This document shows positions 11,570-22,760 of a stretch of 64,000 bases of DNA, piece after piece. The notes beneath the pieces were generated by a model. It was not told the DNA's origin, made no database searches, and saw only the letters and a program-made list of their open reading frames with translations. A program made the translations under genes and the position numbers. Source of the stretch: Lonicera japonica (taxonomy: Eukaryota > Streptophyta > Magnoliopsida > Dipsacales > Caprifoliaceae); NCBI GenBank assembly GCA_021464415.1, contig CM038470.1, positions 42,526,099 through 42,590,098 of the forward strand, given 5' to 3'. The first letter of the stretch is position 1, and the number at the start of each line of letters is the position of its first letter.

Positions 11570-11940
11570 TCGAAAGTTTAGCAAGAGCAGATTCGTAACA
11601 ACAAGAACAGAATTGTAAGAGCAAGAACAGATTCGTAACCACAAGAACAGATTTGTAAGAGCAAGAACAGATTATCAAAGATAGGAACAGAATTTTTTTT
11701 TTTTTTTTTAAGAACAAAAAAACAGATCCGTAAATAGCAAGAACATATTATCAAAGGTAGGAACAGATTTTTTTTTAAGAACAAGAACAAAAACAGATCC
11801 GTAATTAGCAAGAACAGATTATCAAAGCTAGGAACAGATTTTTTTAAGAACAAGAACAGATCTGAAAATAGCAAGAACAGATCTGCAATAATAGGAACAG
11901 ATTCGTAATAGCAAGAACACGAAAAAAATAAAACCTGGAT
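11570..11940 (-). repeat. Leader minisatellite of element B
   Basis: Many imperfect copies of the GAACAGATT(T/C)GTAA unit, the reverse complement of the element A leader repeat. They are interrupted by T or A runs (for example 11692-11710). Copy number and spacing differ from A, as expected for a fast-changing tandem array. Confidence 0.75.
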
Positions 11941-11950
11941 AGAAAGAATC

Positions 11951-11962
11951 GCTCTGATACCA
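11951..11962 (-). other. Primer binding site of element B
   Basis: GCTCTGATACCA on the + strand is the reverse complement of the tRNA-iMet-type site. It lies one base from the LTR terminus at 11964. Confidence 0.85.
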
Positions 11963-11963
11963 A

Positions 11964-12713
11964 TGATGTGATTCACGACCGTATTTCTATCCGATATGAC
12001 GAATCCGCGACCCTTGACGTTGAACACGTAAGAACCTTGGAATCACGCGAAGATGATGGAGGTGGAACCTCGACCCAATCCCTAAAATGAGAATGAACCT
12101 TGGTATAGTCGAAGACAAACAATCAATTGATGGGTTAATTGATTGATAAGTCGAAGAACAACAAGAATTATATTCCGGCTGCTCGAAGTGTTCTTAGAAC
12201 ACAAGAGGTGAAAAACACACTCAAATTTGTATTATAAAACCAAGCTGCCTCCAAACATAAGAGTTGCCTCCTTTAAATAGGAGGAGAAGAGAAAACCCTA
12301 ATGAAACCCTAAACAAACCCTAATTTCGAAAATAACAAAAAAAACAAGCCCAATTCTAAGGCAACAAAAATAATGGAGAGCTCTAAATGAGCCCAAAAAC
12401 ACTCTTAGCAAGCCCATCACTCTAAATATTAATTATACATAATCCTTGGGCTGCAAATAAATAAAAACAATAATAAAAACGCCCTAATTATTCTACGTCT
12501 TCTTGGCTAAGCATTATTTTCCATTCGTGCTCTTCATCTCCTTGAATGCTTCTCCAAGCGTCAGCTTTATTCATCAGCTCGTGGACCATGCTCATGAGTG
12601 CTTCCTTCATCTTGCTTGCTCTAGCTCGGGTGATCGGACCACTTGGGACCCGGATGGGATCTGCATAGTCTTCGCTCCATGATCCAGCTCCAGTGCTATC
12701 CTTGGGCTCATCA
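11964..12713 (-). repeat. 5' LTR of element B (750 bp)
   Basis: Bounded by TGATG at 11964 and CATCA at 12713, matching the reversed LTR of A with scattered substitutions and small indels. The part nearest 12713 again encodes the reversed pol tail (GP.TR.RA motif), because that sequence belongs to the LTR. Confidence 0.9.
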
Positions 12714-12726
12714 ATATGTATATATC

Positions 12727-12888
12727 GAAATTGATCCCTACGATCGAAGTTATATACTCTATAACATAGGACTTATCCATACAAGTAACGGAGAACATAC
12801 GAAAGCTTTGGAATATTACTTTCGAGCGCTAGAACGAAACCCATTCTTACCACAAGCTTTTAATAATATGGCCGTGATCTGTCATTAC
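12727..12888 (+). pseudogene. ycf3: Plastid ycf3 exon 2, 3' part (nuclear copy of plastid DNA)
   Basis: 54 codons of ycf3 (photosystem I assembly factor with TPR repeats) are intact in frame, from EIDPYDRSY through [19 protein letters not shown] to ICHY. The exon is cut at its 5' side, where element B's LTR and about 13 bp of AT-rich filler adjoin. Exon 1, intron 1 and the start of exon 2 are absent, so it cannot make the protein. The exon ends exactly at the GTGCG start of the group II intron. Confidence 0.9.
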
Positions 12889-13648
12889 GTGCGACTATCT
12901 CCACTATAGAAAGAAAAAGGGAAAGAAAGATAAAATCTGCTAGTAAATACTAGAAAAAATAGGCTTTCTACATATGCATCGTCTAAAATAACGATTTTTA
13001 TCAGCTGTAGCAAAGAAAGAGAAACTTCATAGAAGTCGAAATATGAAGAAATAGATATGCCTAGCTCTTTTATTCTATGGATAAAGGATCTAATTGATAG
13101 AGTAAGCACCGTAAAGATCGATTAGCGAGGTTTTGGGCCGATACAATAAGAACTGCTTACTTATGTCATGATGTGAGATAAACATTAGGAATCCACTTAT
13201 GTAATAGAGTCGACTCCCTAAGGTATTGAGCAGCGGTGTAGGATCAGATCCCAAAGAGGGTAAGTCTTTTCTTTCTTATCAAAGAAAGTCTTTTTTCAAA
13301 ATTCTATATCCATTTCTATATGAAATCGAGATAGTTACCTTTCAGAAAATTCTAACGATAGGGGAAATGCCTATGCTTTATTCTTTGGGAGGTAGGAGAA
13401 AAGATAAAACGAAAACTGATTATTAGGAATCCAAATCCGAATTTCAGATTGAAGTTCGAAACTCATGCCATGCCATTAACCTCTTTTGGTTAACTCCCCC
13501 AAATGGGATATATCTATGAGAAATCTCATTCAGTTAGATAGGGTAGATTAAAATGGGATACCAAAAGAATTTGTGACTGCTGAGCCGTATGAGGTAGGAA
13601 ACTCTCAAGTACGGTTCTAAGGGAAGGAATTGACCCACCTATTCCGAC
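12889..13648 (+). other. ycf3 group II intron 2 (plastid-derived)
   Basis: The 760-bp stretch between the two exons starts GTGCGAC, the usual group II 5' end, and ends in AC before the next exon. It contains domain V-like sequence (GAGCCGTATGAGG...CTCAAGTACGGTTCTA at about 13580-13618). It encodes no reverse transcriptase. In plastids it is spliced by nuclear-encoded factors; in this nuclear copy it is relic DNA. Confidence 0.85.
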
Positions 13649-13801
13649 CGAGGAGAACAGGCCATTCGACAGGGAGATTCTGAAATTGCGGAGGCTTGGT
13701 TCGATCAAGCCGCTGAGTATTGGAAACGGGCTATAGCGCTTACTCCCGGTAATTATATTGAAGCGCATAATTGGTTGAAGATCACCAGGCGTTTCGAATA
13801 A
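13649..13801 (+). pseudogene. ycf3: Plastid ycf3 exon 3 (complete, to stop codon)
   Basis: Fifty codons plus TAA, reading [20 protein letters not shown] and ending [11 protein letters not shown], the standard ycf3 C-terminus. There is no frame break. With exon 2 and intron 2 in native order and spacing, this is one contiguous plastid DNA piece. It is non-functional here because the 5' half of the gene is missing. Confidence 0.92.
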
Positions 13802-14290
13802 ATGAAGACGCCATTTAAGAATTATTATAATCAATATAATAAAAAATGATTCTTTGATTATTTATCATATTGAATATAAATTTCTTTATATTATTTATAT
13901 AGAATATTAATAGAATATTCTATTAATATAGAATAGATTTTTGATAATATAGAATAGATTTTTGAATCTATTTTTGAATTTGTTATAATTAAATTAATTG
14001 TTTGTTGGTACCATCAGTCAAATAAAATGGATCATTCCTCTGGGAAGAACCAATCAAAGAATTTCATTATATCCCTTCTAAGTGTTCTTTTTCATTTGGT
14101 ATTTCGTAGGGATAAAGGAAAAGGATACACAGATAAGGTCAAAAAATATACTTCGTTCTTGTCTTTCTTTTTTTTTATTATTAAAATGAAAATGAATTTC
14201 TCTTCAAACTACTAAAAGGGACCTTCTAATGCCTAAATATATACAGGGATATCTCTTAGTAATGACGAATGGCTGTTCGCGTGATTTGGA
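13802..14290 (+). other. Plastid ycf3-psaA spacer-like DNA
   Basis: AT-rich sequence directly continuing from ycf3 exon 3. In plastid genomes this is the spacer towards psaA. No psaA coding sequence is recognisable. The boundary with the following mitochondrial-like DNA, near 14290, is approximate. Confidence 0.55.
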
Positions 14291-16530
14291 ATAGAGTAAT
14301 TGATATATGAATATACACTAGGTTGCACAAAAAGTCGTTTTGTATCAATCCAAAGCCCAGAAAGGGTTTTACAAGATTAAAAGGGTCCGTTGAGCGCTTG
14401 GGCAAGTACGAGTCAGAGATACTGAACTTTCTTAGGTGAAACCGAGAAGGATTCTCTTCTGCTTTGGCTTCTTTCGAGGAAGCCCTCCGTTACACTAGCC
14501 TTAAAGCTAATGACAGACATAAGGAAGCATTAGTCCAGGCTTAGAAAGAAGGGAAGGATTAGTAATAACAGAAAAGTCGTAAAGCCAAGGCGTTCTCCTG
14601 TCGTCAATCTTATTAGTCGTTGTCTCCACTAGCTGTAGGGCGAAGAAGGGCATTCAGCTAAGAGCAGCAACAACTAGAGCATCCCGTCTGAAGCCGGGAA
14701 TAGGGGGCAGGAAAGCAAGGCAAGTCTGAAGGGAAGGAAGGCTAGTCCAGCAACTGCTGGCTGTCGACGAGGAGTCAACTAACGATGCCAGCTTCTGAAA
14801 GATTATGATTTTCATCTTTCTTTCCTTCCAAGGCCAATTCTTCCTGACTGGCATTAATGAATCCGGCTGGAAAGACCTACACCTACTACCCTTTATCAAA
14901 CCTTCCCCTTTCTCTAATAAGAAGGATGGAAGAACGTCCAAGCTGTGACAACCCAGCAGCAAGAACCTGCTTCTCAGTAAAGACAGTTCTACTCCCCAAC
15001 CTACCAGCAATCTCAAGTTCAGAGTCCTCCACAGCAAGACCCCCGTGCTCTACTCCAATTAGGGAAAACAAAAGAAAGATCCTTCATCCCATCAAAAGAA
15101 GCAGCCACACCAGGTAGCTCCCATCGATTCGACAGTCCAGAGTGCTCCTGTTCAACAGTCAAATTGGAAAGGTCAAAGCAATGCATTAAAAGACACTACT
15201 TTGCGTCAACAATTGACTTCTTTTGCTGACCGGGTTCTCTTTGACAAGCAGTCTACGGCACCTAAACAACCGCTAGTGACGATTCCTTCTCATATGGTTA
15301 TGCCCATTTTTGTAGCACAAAACCCTTAACCATCTTCCACGATTCCAAAGATATCAGTCCTCGAGGATTCTCGAGAACCGCTCGCCCCTTCACTGGAAAT
15401 GACTTATGCTACCAAGCAGCGGTCGGGTCTTAAGGAGAGCAATCATAGACCATAGGGTTGAACTATAACAAGCCAAAAGAGCAGATTGCGGACTTCCTTC
15501 GCTACAGGACAAGGGCGGAACTGCTTTATGCGAGGTGGACTCTTTTCCTATCACCCTGGAATCTTAGGGTTCATACTTTCGGAATAGACTTTGTTAATAA
15601 GAGAATGAAGATCTGGTAGGCATTACAAACCACTCCCTCTCACCTTCATTTTATAAGGGGGTCACTCTCCCCTCTGAATATAAGGAACAAACTGGTGTGT
15701 AGGTATTATGGAACAAATGTCGATCCTTACGCTTAATCCCCGACCTCACTACAACATGGAGGTTCGTCTTTACTGCAATGATCGGTCATCCCATATGAAT
15801 GAGTTTAGCCCGGTCTCCTATTAGAGATTTTCTTTTTCCATTTAGAAGTTGTATTCTCTTTTGAGCGGCCCGCACCCTCTTTTGAAGCATGGGAGTCTTG
15901 GGGCATTGCTGAGGATAAAAGACGAAGACAGAAAAAACCAAGATCCATAATACGAAAAAAGAAATTAGAATGAGAAAGAAAAAGGTAATGTCAGTCCATT
16001 ATTCCTTACATCATAGGTAAGGTAAAGCGCTTTCTTTTAAGAATGCATCTAGTTCCATCTTTCTTTCGTTAGTTAACCCACCTTTTTCTAAAAGGGATTG
16101 TAGTAATTCTGGTTTTATAATATTGTGGTTGTTTCAGTACTTCTGTCAGCCTTGCACCAAACATGGAATGAGCACAGTTTAGTTTCAAAAATAAACCCGC
16201 CCGGCGTGAAGCTATTATTCATACTTTAGCTTCTTGAGAATTTCTTCCGCCAAGGTGCGGGAAAGTTTGTGGGAAAACCCCGTTCTACGGAGCTGGTTCT
16301 CCAGCTCCGACCTCACCAGCTCCCGCTCCCAAAACTTCAGGTAGACCCGTTGCATTTTTAGGGATATTAGCGTTTCCTTCAACTTCTGTTGCAACGGATC
16401 ATTTTGAAAATGTTCAACAGGAGTAGAAGAAGGCCCCGGCTCCAGAGGCGGGCAATTCAGATCGATAGGTGGTGGTCCATGAGGAACCATCCCCTCCGGC
16501 TCCGGGGGCAGGTTGAGGTCCGGAATTGGC
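14290..16530. other. Mitochondrial-like DNA (probable NUMT)
   Basis: Base composition and style change sharply here. Less AT-rich DNA is full of GAAAG/CTTTC and GGAAGG words and broken frames, as in intergenic DNA of plant mitochondria. A stretch at about 15000-15330 reads openly as a Gln/Pro-rich peptide (QSNWKGQ, LTSFADRVLFD) but has frame breaks upstream. The 91-codon ORF at 16215-16490 lies at its right end. No standard mitochondrial gene was recognised, so assignment is by character and by its position next to plastid DNA. Confidence 0.45.
16215..16490 (-). CDS. Unidentified 91-codon ORF, mitochondrial-type
   Basis: Starts ATG GTT CCT CAT, and the same frame is also open upstream of the ATG with another DLNLPPEPE-like stretch. 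The N-terminal third is Pro-rich with PPIDLNCPPLEP. The C-terminal two thirds are a charged, probably helical segment (VYLKFWERELVRSELENQLR) ending LAEEILKKLKYE. Pro-rich DLN-type small ORFs followed by a helical tail are known among unassigned plant mitochondrial ORFs, so an organelle origin is likely. Function is unknown. No nuclear promoter or intron signal was seen, and it is probably not expressed here. Confidence 0.35.
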   Translation of the reverse strand: MVPHGPPPIDLNCPPLEPGPSSTPVEHFQNDPLQQKLKETLISLKMQRVYLKFWERELVRSELENQLRRTGFSHKLSRTLAEEILKKLKYE

Positions 16531-17569
16531 GTAACTTAGGGTTTTTATACTAACAATTGCTAAAATATAAATTAATCAACAATAATCCAGAAAATAGGTT
16601 TCGGTATAGATTCCCACCACTAAGGAGCTTCAATTCCAGAATTGACGGCTTGATGATGCTCCTTCCTCAAGAATGTGAAACCCTAGAATCCCACCTAGCT
16701 TTAATGGAGGTTGAAGATGAAGATGGAGGAGGAGACCTTGGGTTAAAGCTTGAATCAAAGGATTGAACACTTCACAAGCTCCAAAATCTCTTCTCCTATG
16801 TTTTCAAGTCCCTCTCTATCCCCCTTGGTGTTCATGGTTCAAAAATGGGGGTGAAGGTGTGTTTAAATGGAGAAAAACGAGTCAAAAAGTGGTCAAAACC
16901 GATTTCCAGGCATACCATGATCAATCATGGTCCTCCATGATCGATCATGAAGTCCACTACTAACACTAGCATTTTGGATCTAGAGCACTGTTCGTAATTC
17001 TATCATAACGTTTCGTTTGGAACTCCAATTTTGGTGATCTTTATGTCCACGGAAAGATAATTCAAAGATCTACAACTTCACAAGAGAAAGTTTTTCCAAA
17101 TTCTGGATGGATAAATCCCAGATATTCGTCGAAGATAGCACCCTGCCACGACATTACCGAATAATCAGATTTTCCTAACCAACCTACTTCGCACGCTATT
17201 TGAACCAACGAGGAGCGTGAATTAGCTTTCGGTAAAAACACAAAAGTTGTAGAATGCATTAAAAACTGGACATTGGCTCAAATGGGGACTTAATCGGATA
17301 AGAAACGAAGAAGTTACGATATCTCAAAGTTAGCTAAAATTTAGCAATTGCATAAAGTGAAAACACGCAATTAATATCTTGATTTAAATTCGGACCACTC
17401 GAATTACAAAATGATTGTTCCTGAAAACTCAATATACCTAATGTGACATGCTAGAAGTTTGGGATCATCCAAGAAGGGTCCAAAACCAAAAGTTCATGCT
17501 CTAACGGAGATTAAGCCTTAACCGGGCTTAAGAAGAGGATTTGCTCGAAAATGGAACACGGGTATTACA
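16530..17569 (-). repeat. Long-LTR gypsy fragment G (5' part of an LTR)
   Basis: The right end, reversed, begins TGTAATACCCG, like the other long LTRs here. It contains the two shared blocks: the 'gatctttatgtcca...aattcaaagatctacaac' type (about 17035-17085) and the 'ccaacgaggagcgtgaatta...aaagttgtag' type (about 17205-17255). The left end is lost near the mitochondrial-like segment. It also contains ATGATC/GATCAT palindromes near 16915-16950. Confidence 0.6.
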
Positions 17570-18290
17570 CAAATAGTTTATGATAATGCATACTCATGCA
17601 TATGTAGGTTACCTCCCTTTGTATCAACTGTCGGGTCACATCATCAAATAGACATATACCAATACCAGTTACGTAGCCATAGCCGTGATATAAGGATCCG
17701 AATCGTTGATAAGAAAATATCTTTCTTTGCCTCAAGAAATGCATTGTCGACGCAATAATAGAAATGGATCTACCCGTCCCCCAATCCATACAAGAATAGA
17801 TATAAACCGAACCCATGGTGTTTTCCCAATTGCCTAGGTTCCTGGGTCTTCTACCGGTGGCTTAAGGCTGCCAAACAATTCTCCCCTGGTGGTTTAGGAA
17901 TTTTCAACCCAAGGACACCGGACCCTACCTATTTTTCGTCCCGACAAGTACCAATATATAGATTCCCATATGGAATTCACATCATTATGGTCATTCATGA
18001 CCACTTGTAATCATCGCCAAGAAATCCATTGTTCGATCGTCTCTGATAAGGAGATACCAATATAGTAATGAAGTCCTCATAAATTGCCATAAAAAATAAG
18101 AATCCTTGAAGCATCCAGATACTCCGCCACAAGCATAAGTTATAAATAAAGAAATATAAGCTCTGACGCGGACAAGGCTACATGGGCTCAAATCAACTCG
18201 TGTAGGCCCATTAGAATAAATTAGAAGCTTTATTTTAAGTAGTTTTAATTATAAGTATTTATTATTTCCTTATTAAATTAGGAATGTTTT
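17570..18290. other. Unidentified intergenic segment
   Basis: Holds reversed open frames at 17565-17816 and 17991-18191 (for example YHGYGYVTGIGICLFDD) that I do not recognise and that lack clear gene structure. CTACCGGTGG and CCCTGGTGG occur near 17856 and 17885. It could be a decayed internal region of a retrotransposon or more organellar DNA; the sequence does not decide. Confidence 0.3.
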
Positions 18291-19388
18291 TGTAACATCC
18301 TGTATTTATACTAATGTTAATTATATTGTATTAACTCCTTTATACTCTTGTGAGTGATTGTTTGGTGATTCGGGTGGTCCGAATCGATTTCGGTTGGTAA
18401 ATAGGAAGTTTTGGTTCTTCATGATTCGTTGATTCTAGCTAACTTTGAGCTATCGTATTTCTTTTGTTTCTTATCCGATTAAGATTTTGTTTGTGTGAGT
18501 GTCTAGATTTTATACCATTTTATAACTTTCGTGTTGTGACCAAAAGATAATTCGTACTCATAGTTGGTTAAAATAGGGTCCGAAGTAGGCCCATTGCTAA
18601 ATTATGTTCGTTCGATAGTGCCTTGGCAAAGCGCTGTGTTTAAAGGCTTTCTGGGAACGATCCATCCATAATTTGAGAAAACTTCCTTTTAGAAAGTTGT
18701 AGATCTTTGAATTACCTGTCTGTGGACATAAAGATCACCTCAATCAAAGTTCCGAGCGAAAAGTTATGGCCAAATTACAAATAGTGCATCAGAGCACCAA
18801 AATTACTCGCGGACTGGTCTGGAGATTGCAGACTGAAGCGCGGACCGGTCTGGTCATTTTCTAGATCGGTCCTGCAGCGAGCGGACCAATGTCAGTTTTG
18901 AGCATTCTTAAGCATTCTTTTGACCCCTTTTGCCACAATTTCGACCCAAACTCACTTCCAAACACTAGAAGGTTTTAGAAAGAGAAAGAGGTGGGTTCTT
19001 TGAGGGATTTTCACTCGTTCTTCAACATCAATCCGAGATAAAAGCTTCAAATTGTCTAAATCCTCTTCCTATTCACTATTCATCTTCTTCTTCTTTGGGA
19101 TTGCTTGGAAAGGGCTTGGGTTATCATCTTTCCTTCATCCTTTCGACATATCGACTCGAGGTAGGGGTTTATATCTCTCCAAACCGCAATAATATGATTC
19201 TATTCACTGAGAAATTGATGATTATACATATATGTTCAATATAAAGCATATATCACTTGTTATTGATTATACATGGATGATTTTATACATGTACGTTAAT
19301 ATGTTGATCATATCATTTAATATTCATAAATTGGGCATGATTAAGCTATGAATTACTTAAAGTGAAGCGAGGTATGCCATATAAACTT
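18291..19388 (+). repeat. Long-LTR gypsy fragment H
   Basis: Starts TGTAACATCC. It carries the two shared LTR blocks in forward LTR orientation (about 18515-18575 and 18695-18740), the typical CACTCGTT and TTCATCTTCTTC region, and is cut at 19389 by the LTR of element C1. Reads as the first 1.1 kb of an LTR of the same superfamily. Confidence 0.6.
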
Positions 19389-21774
19389 TATAATAACCCG
19401 TCTAATTAAGCAGGTGTTAACGGATGCTGTAAGTAAATAATAGCGATTAAGAATAAAATAAATGAAATGAACCAACACAGGGCAAAGATATCTGATAAAA
19501 ATCCGACATGAAGTGCTCGTGAATACTGGAAAATAATCTATCATGTTTAACATCCAGCACTTAAGAAATCCAAATTACATACCAAAACCAAAGGGGGATA
19601 CAACTAGAATATCATTACAAAGTTCCAAAGTACTAGAATTTATTTAATGATTACAACTCTCAAATAAAAGATAATACAACGACTAAAATCCATGGAGGCA
19701 TCAAAGAAGATTTTTACGATGAACTTGAACCTGCTCCCCTACCTGTACCCGAGACACGGTGAGTACCTGAAAGGAAAATGAGGGAATGAACCACAACTGG
19801 CCTAGTGGGAACTAATGGGAAAGGGAAAATGAAATGCAAGATCGTACTACTAATTGTTTATATAAAAAAACACAATTATTGCTTGCTAATAACGTTACCC
19901 AGTAGTCATCAATTTATTAATAAAACCAATTATCGTACATCATTATAATCCAATTATGATCGATAGGTCACACGCTCAATCATAGTACACACGTCCATCC
20001 ACCTCCTCCTCCTCCTCGACCTAATACCGGTAGTAGACGGAATACATGCTCACATACGCACCCCACCTCAAACCGTGGGCCTGTGCACCGGTAACCGGGT
20101 TTAACGGCACCCCATCTTGCCCATGGGTCTATGCAATATCATAACTCAAGCATTTCTGTACCGGCGCCGATCCGATTCCAACAATCTCAATAATATACAC
20201 GCAACACAAGTGTTATCAAAGATAGTTCCAAGCTTATCATAAAATTTATGGGGAAATAGAGTTATAGTATTAAAACCATGATCTCGCATATTTAATTACC
20301 ATAGCTACGTATAACTATTAGCTAATCTTGGTATAAGCTAAAATCTCATATTTGAAGTCCAACATTTCATCATCATATTCTGGAAAATATTGAATTTTAA
20401 TTCTAAAGTACAATTATACCCTACAACATACCCATTCTATGCAGGGAAAATCTCATTTCCACAATTAGTTAAGCATGGTATGAGTTCAAAGTGATGTTCT
20501 CATTCGAATGACATAGAACCACCCAAGTATGTCTAATGGCAAATTTTATGACACATATAGAATCATTTTAAATTTTGGAAATTTAATCAAATTTGGAGTT
20601 TAGAGATTTTTAGACATACAAGGCTTAATTTCTAGCCATTTCGGTACTAAATTCCCTGATTTACTTGAAAATACAAACATGCATGATGATTCACATTCAT
20701 ATATAGTAGTAATAGCATTATATAAATTCATATGTAAGCTCAGATCTAAAAAAAAATCAGTTTATTCTAACACATGCAGAGAAAAAGGGTGTCCTTGGTA
20801 CTGAAATGGCTAAACTACCACTCTAACAATCCATACATCCAAGAAATGAAAGATGAAGGGGAAGTTCCCAGCTGAATAGATAGAAGGACAGAGCTCAAGT
20901 GACCTGACTGGCTCCAGAAACCATCCAAAACAAGCATGCAAGACGAGAAATGAGATAAGAGCACGAAGAACCCCCAAAATCTGAAGTTTCGGTTTGATTC
21001 TCCAAGAATTGAGCTATGAATCACCAAAATTACATCAATAGTGACACACTCTTTCTCTAGAAATGTACAGAGCTCTCTCACCCTCGAGAATGAGCTAAAA
21101 CGGAGCAGAAAATGTCTTAAAAACGAGTCAATGCAGGTCAAAACGTTAAAAACAATGTTACAGAGTTACTGCTAGTAATTTGGTCGTAACTCATTGCTCG
21201 GAACTCCGATCGGGATGATCTTTATATCAACAGAAAGGTAATTCAAATCTCTACAACTTTGTTGAATAATGTTTCACCAAATTCTGGAAATATCAATACC
21301 ATAATTTGATCACAGTCAGCGTTGTGCCGAAATGCAACAGAAATCTGACAGTGCAGTTTTTTTTATTATTCGGTTACTTAGAACTTAGTTTTGACCAACG
21401 AGGACCGTGAATTAGATTTCGGTCAAAACATGAAAGTTGTAGGAGGGAATAAGATAAACTATAGGAATTTATGGAATGAATATGGATAACTCATGAAGAA
21501 GTTATGAATGTCCAAAGTTGACTGAAATCTAACCGATGCTCAAATATTATGGGTTCGAAAAATGTTACCGAAATACTCGTTTCAATTCCAATAGTGAAAA
21601 AACGTTCCAGAATAATCTTAAATATATAATAGGACACTATAGAGGTGACAAAGTCAAATTCGGATCTTTCAAAATAAGTAATCCAAAAGAAAGTATTCCA
21701 GTATTATAGTAACAACAAGGCTTGGAGCATTAACTAAAAATAAAATAAAATAAAATAAGACATGGGATGTTACA
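19389..21774 (-). repeat. 3' LTR of gypsy element C1 (about 2386 bp)
   Basis: Reversed, it begins TGTAACATCCCATG at 21774 and ends ...GGGTTATTATA at 19389, matching the ends of the solo LTR at 23985-26224. A purine-rich tract (AAGGTGAGGAG, complement of about 21776-21786) and the pol C-terminus (21840-22071) lie directly upstream in its orientation, so this is a 3' LTR. LTRs over 2 kb with TGTAAC.CCC starts are characteristic of Tekay/Del-type chromoviruses; that lineage call is inference. Confidence 0.75.
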
Positions 21775-21839
21775 ATCTCCTCACCTTATAAAAATTTCGA
21801 CCCCGAAATTTAAATAACGATAAGCTGAGAAAGATTACC

Positions 21840-22071
21840 TTAGGTGAAAAGGAAAGAATATTTGCTACGAATTTTCGATTCTAACTCCCAAATGGCTTCC
21901 TCCTTACCATAGTGATGCCAAATCACCTTAAGTAACGGAATGACCCGATTCCTCAATATTTGCTCTTTGCGATCCTTAATCCTCACTGGATATGTCTCAT
22001 ACGCACCATTCTCATCAATCTCAATCTCCTCAACTGGTAAAACATGGGAAGGATTATGATACGACCTATGG
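21840..22071 (-). pseudogene. C-terminal end of gypsy pol (element C1)
   Basis: The reversed frame reads SYHNPSHVLPVEEIEIDE, then RNRVIPLLKVIWHHYGKEEA and WELESKIRSKYSFLF, followed by a stop. This is the classic end of Ty3/gypsy integrase with a chromodomain-like segment (V.W....EEATWE.E). Only about 77 codons remain: upstream pol sequence is lost at 22072, where another LTR begins. A purine tract and the C1 LTR follow the stop. Confidence 0.75.
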
Positions 22072-22760
22072 TGATATCGCACGAAACCCGCAAACACAAC
22101 GAATTAGTTGTGCGAACCTCGACACAGACACACACGAAAATCGTAGCAAATTAAGAACTTGGACCGTTTTTACAATCAGATTAGGATGGAAATCGAAGAC
22201 GCCACAACCGGGTGCGAAATACCGATTGATAAGTCGGGTGAACGCCACGGACAAACCGATAAGTTCAAGTAGTTCGTGAAGAACCAAAGAGGATTAAATC
22301 ACTCAATCTTATTATGAATAAAGTCTTAGATAATAAAATAAAACAATGAACCCCCTTTAAATAGGGATAAGAAAACTTAAGCCACAAGAAACCAATCCAA
22401 CAAGGAATCCTCAAACAAATCCTAACCAAACAAGAACTAGTCTTTAAGACGAAATAACAATAATAAATAAATAATAAATAAAAACGAGTGGGCTGGCTTG
22501 ACTCCACTTCTTGGGCCGCATAGACATGGTCTTCTCACTCCAATTGGGCTTGAATAAGTGTAACCCAGCCCCCATTTTGTGCTCCACGTTTTTCCCCTCC
22601 AATGGGCTTGATTGTGCCTTCTTCTTGAGCCCAAATAGCTTGAATTAATCCATTAAGCTCAGCCTTTAACTTCTTAGCCCGCGACCTTGTAATTGGGCCT
22701 GTTGGAACTTGGATGGCCCTTGAATTGTCTTCATTTTGCACAACAGTCTTGCCTCCATCA
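22072..22760 (-). repeat. LTR F, relative of the A/B family (689 bp)
   Basis: Reversed, it starts TGATGGAGGC and ends GATATCA. Its layout parallels the A/B LTR: a coding stretch at the start, a TATTTAAAGGGGG box about half-way (complement of about 22350) and a similar end. No matching target duplication was found (TATGG on the left, CAAAT on the right), so it is a fragment or a recombined solo LTR. It interrupts the C1 pol sequence. Confidence 0.6.
22535..22741 (-). pseudogene. Pol C-terminal tail encoded inside LTR F
   Basis: The reversed frame reads SRAIQVPTGPITRSRAKKLK, strikingly like the element A tail [17 protein letters not shown], and continues for some 45 codons (LNGLIQAIWAQEEGTIKPIG). 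It would be the last part of a pol protein whose remainder is absent. It shows that the LTR-embedded pol end is shared by at least two related families. Confidence 0.6.

Larger units (their letters stand above)
7289..12713 (-). mobile_element. Ty3/gypsy element B, truncated copy of the same family as A
   Basis: In reverse orientation: 5' LTR (12713 down to 11964), primer binding site, repeat leader, then gag-pol from 10698 down to the beginning of integrase at 7289. There the element stops abruptly against A's LTR terminus. The missing half (rest of integrase and 3' LTR) is expected left of the window if A is inserted in B. B is older than A: it has diverged leader repeats and a nonsense codon. 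Its outer LTR end at 12713 abuts a short AT stretch and then plastid-derived DNA. Confidence 0.9.

Noticed and set aside
12643..12909. An 88-residue protein fusing LTR-derived sequence to ycf3 exon 2
   Set aside because: The frame joins reversed LTR sequence of element B to a plastid exon and reads into the group II intron; it is a chance fusion.
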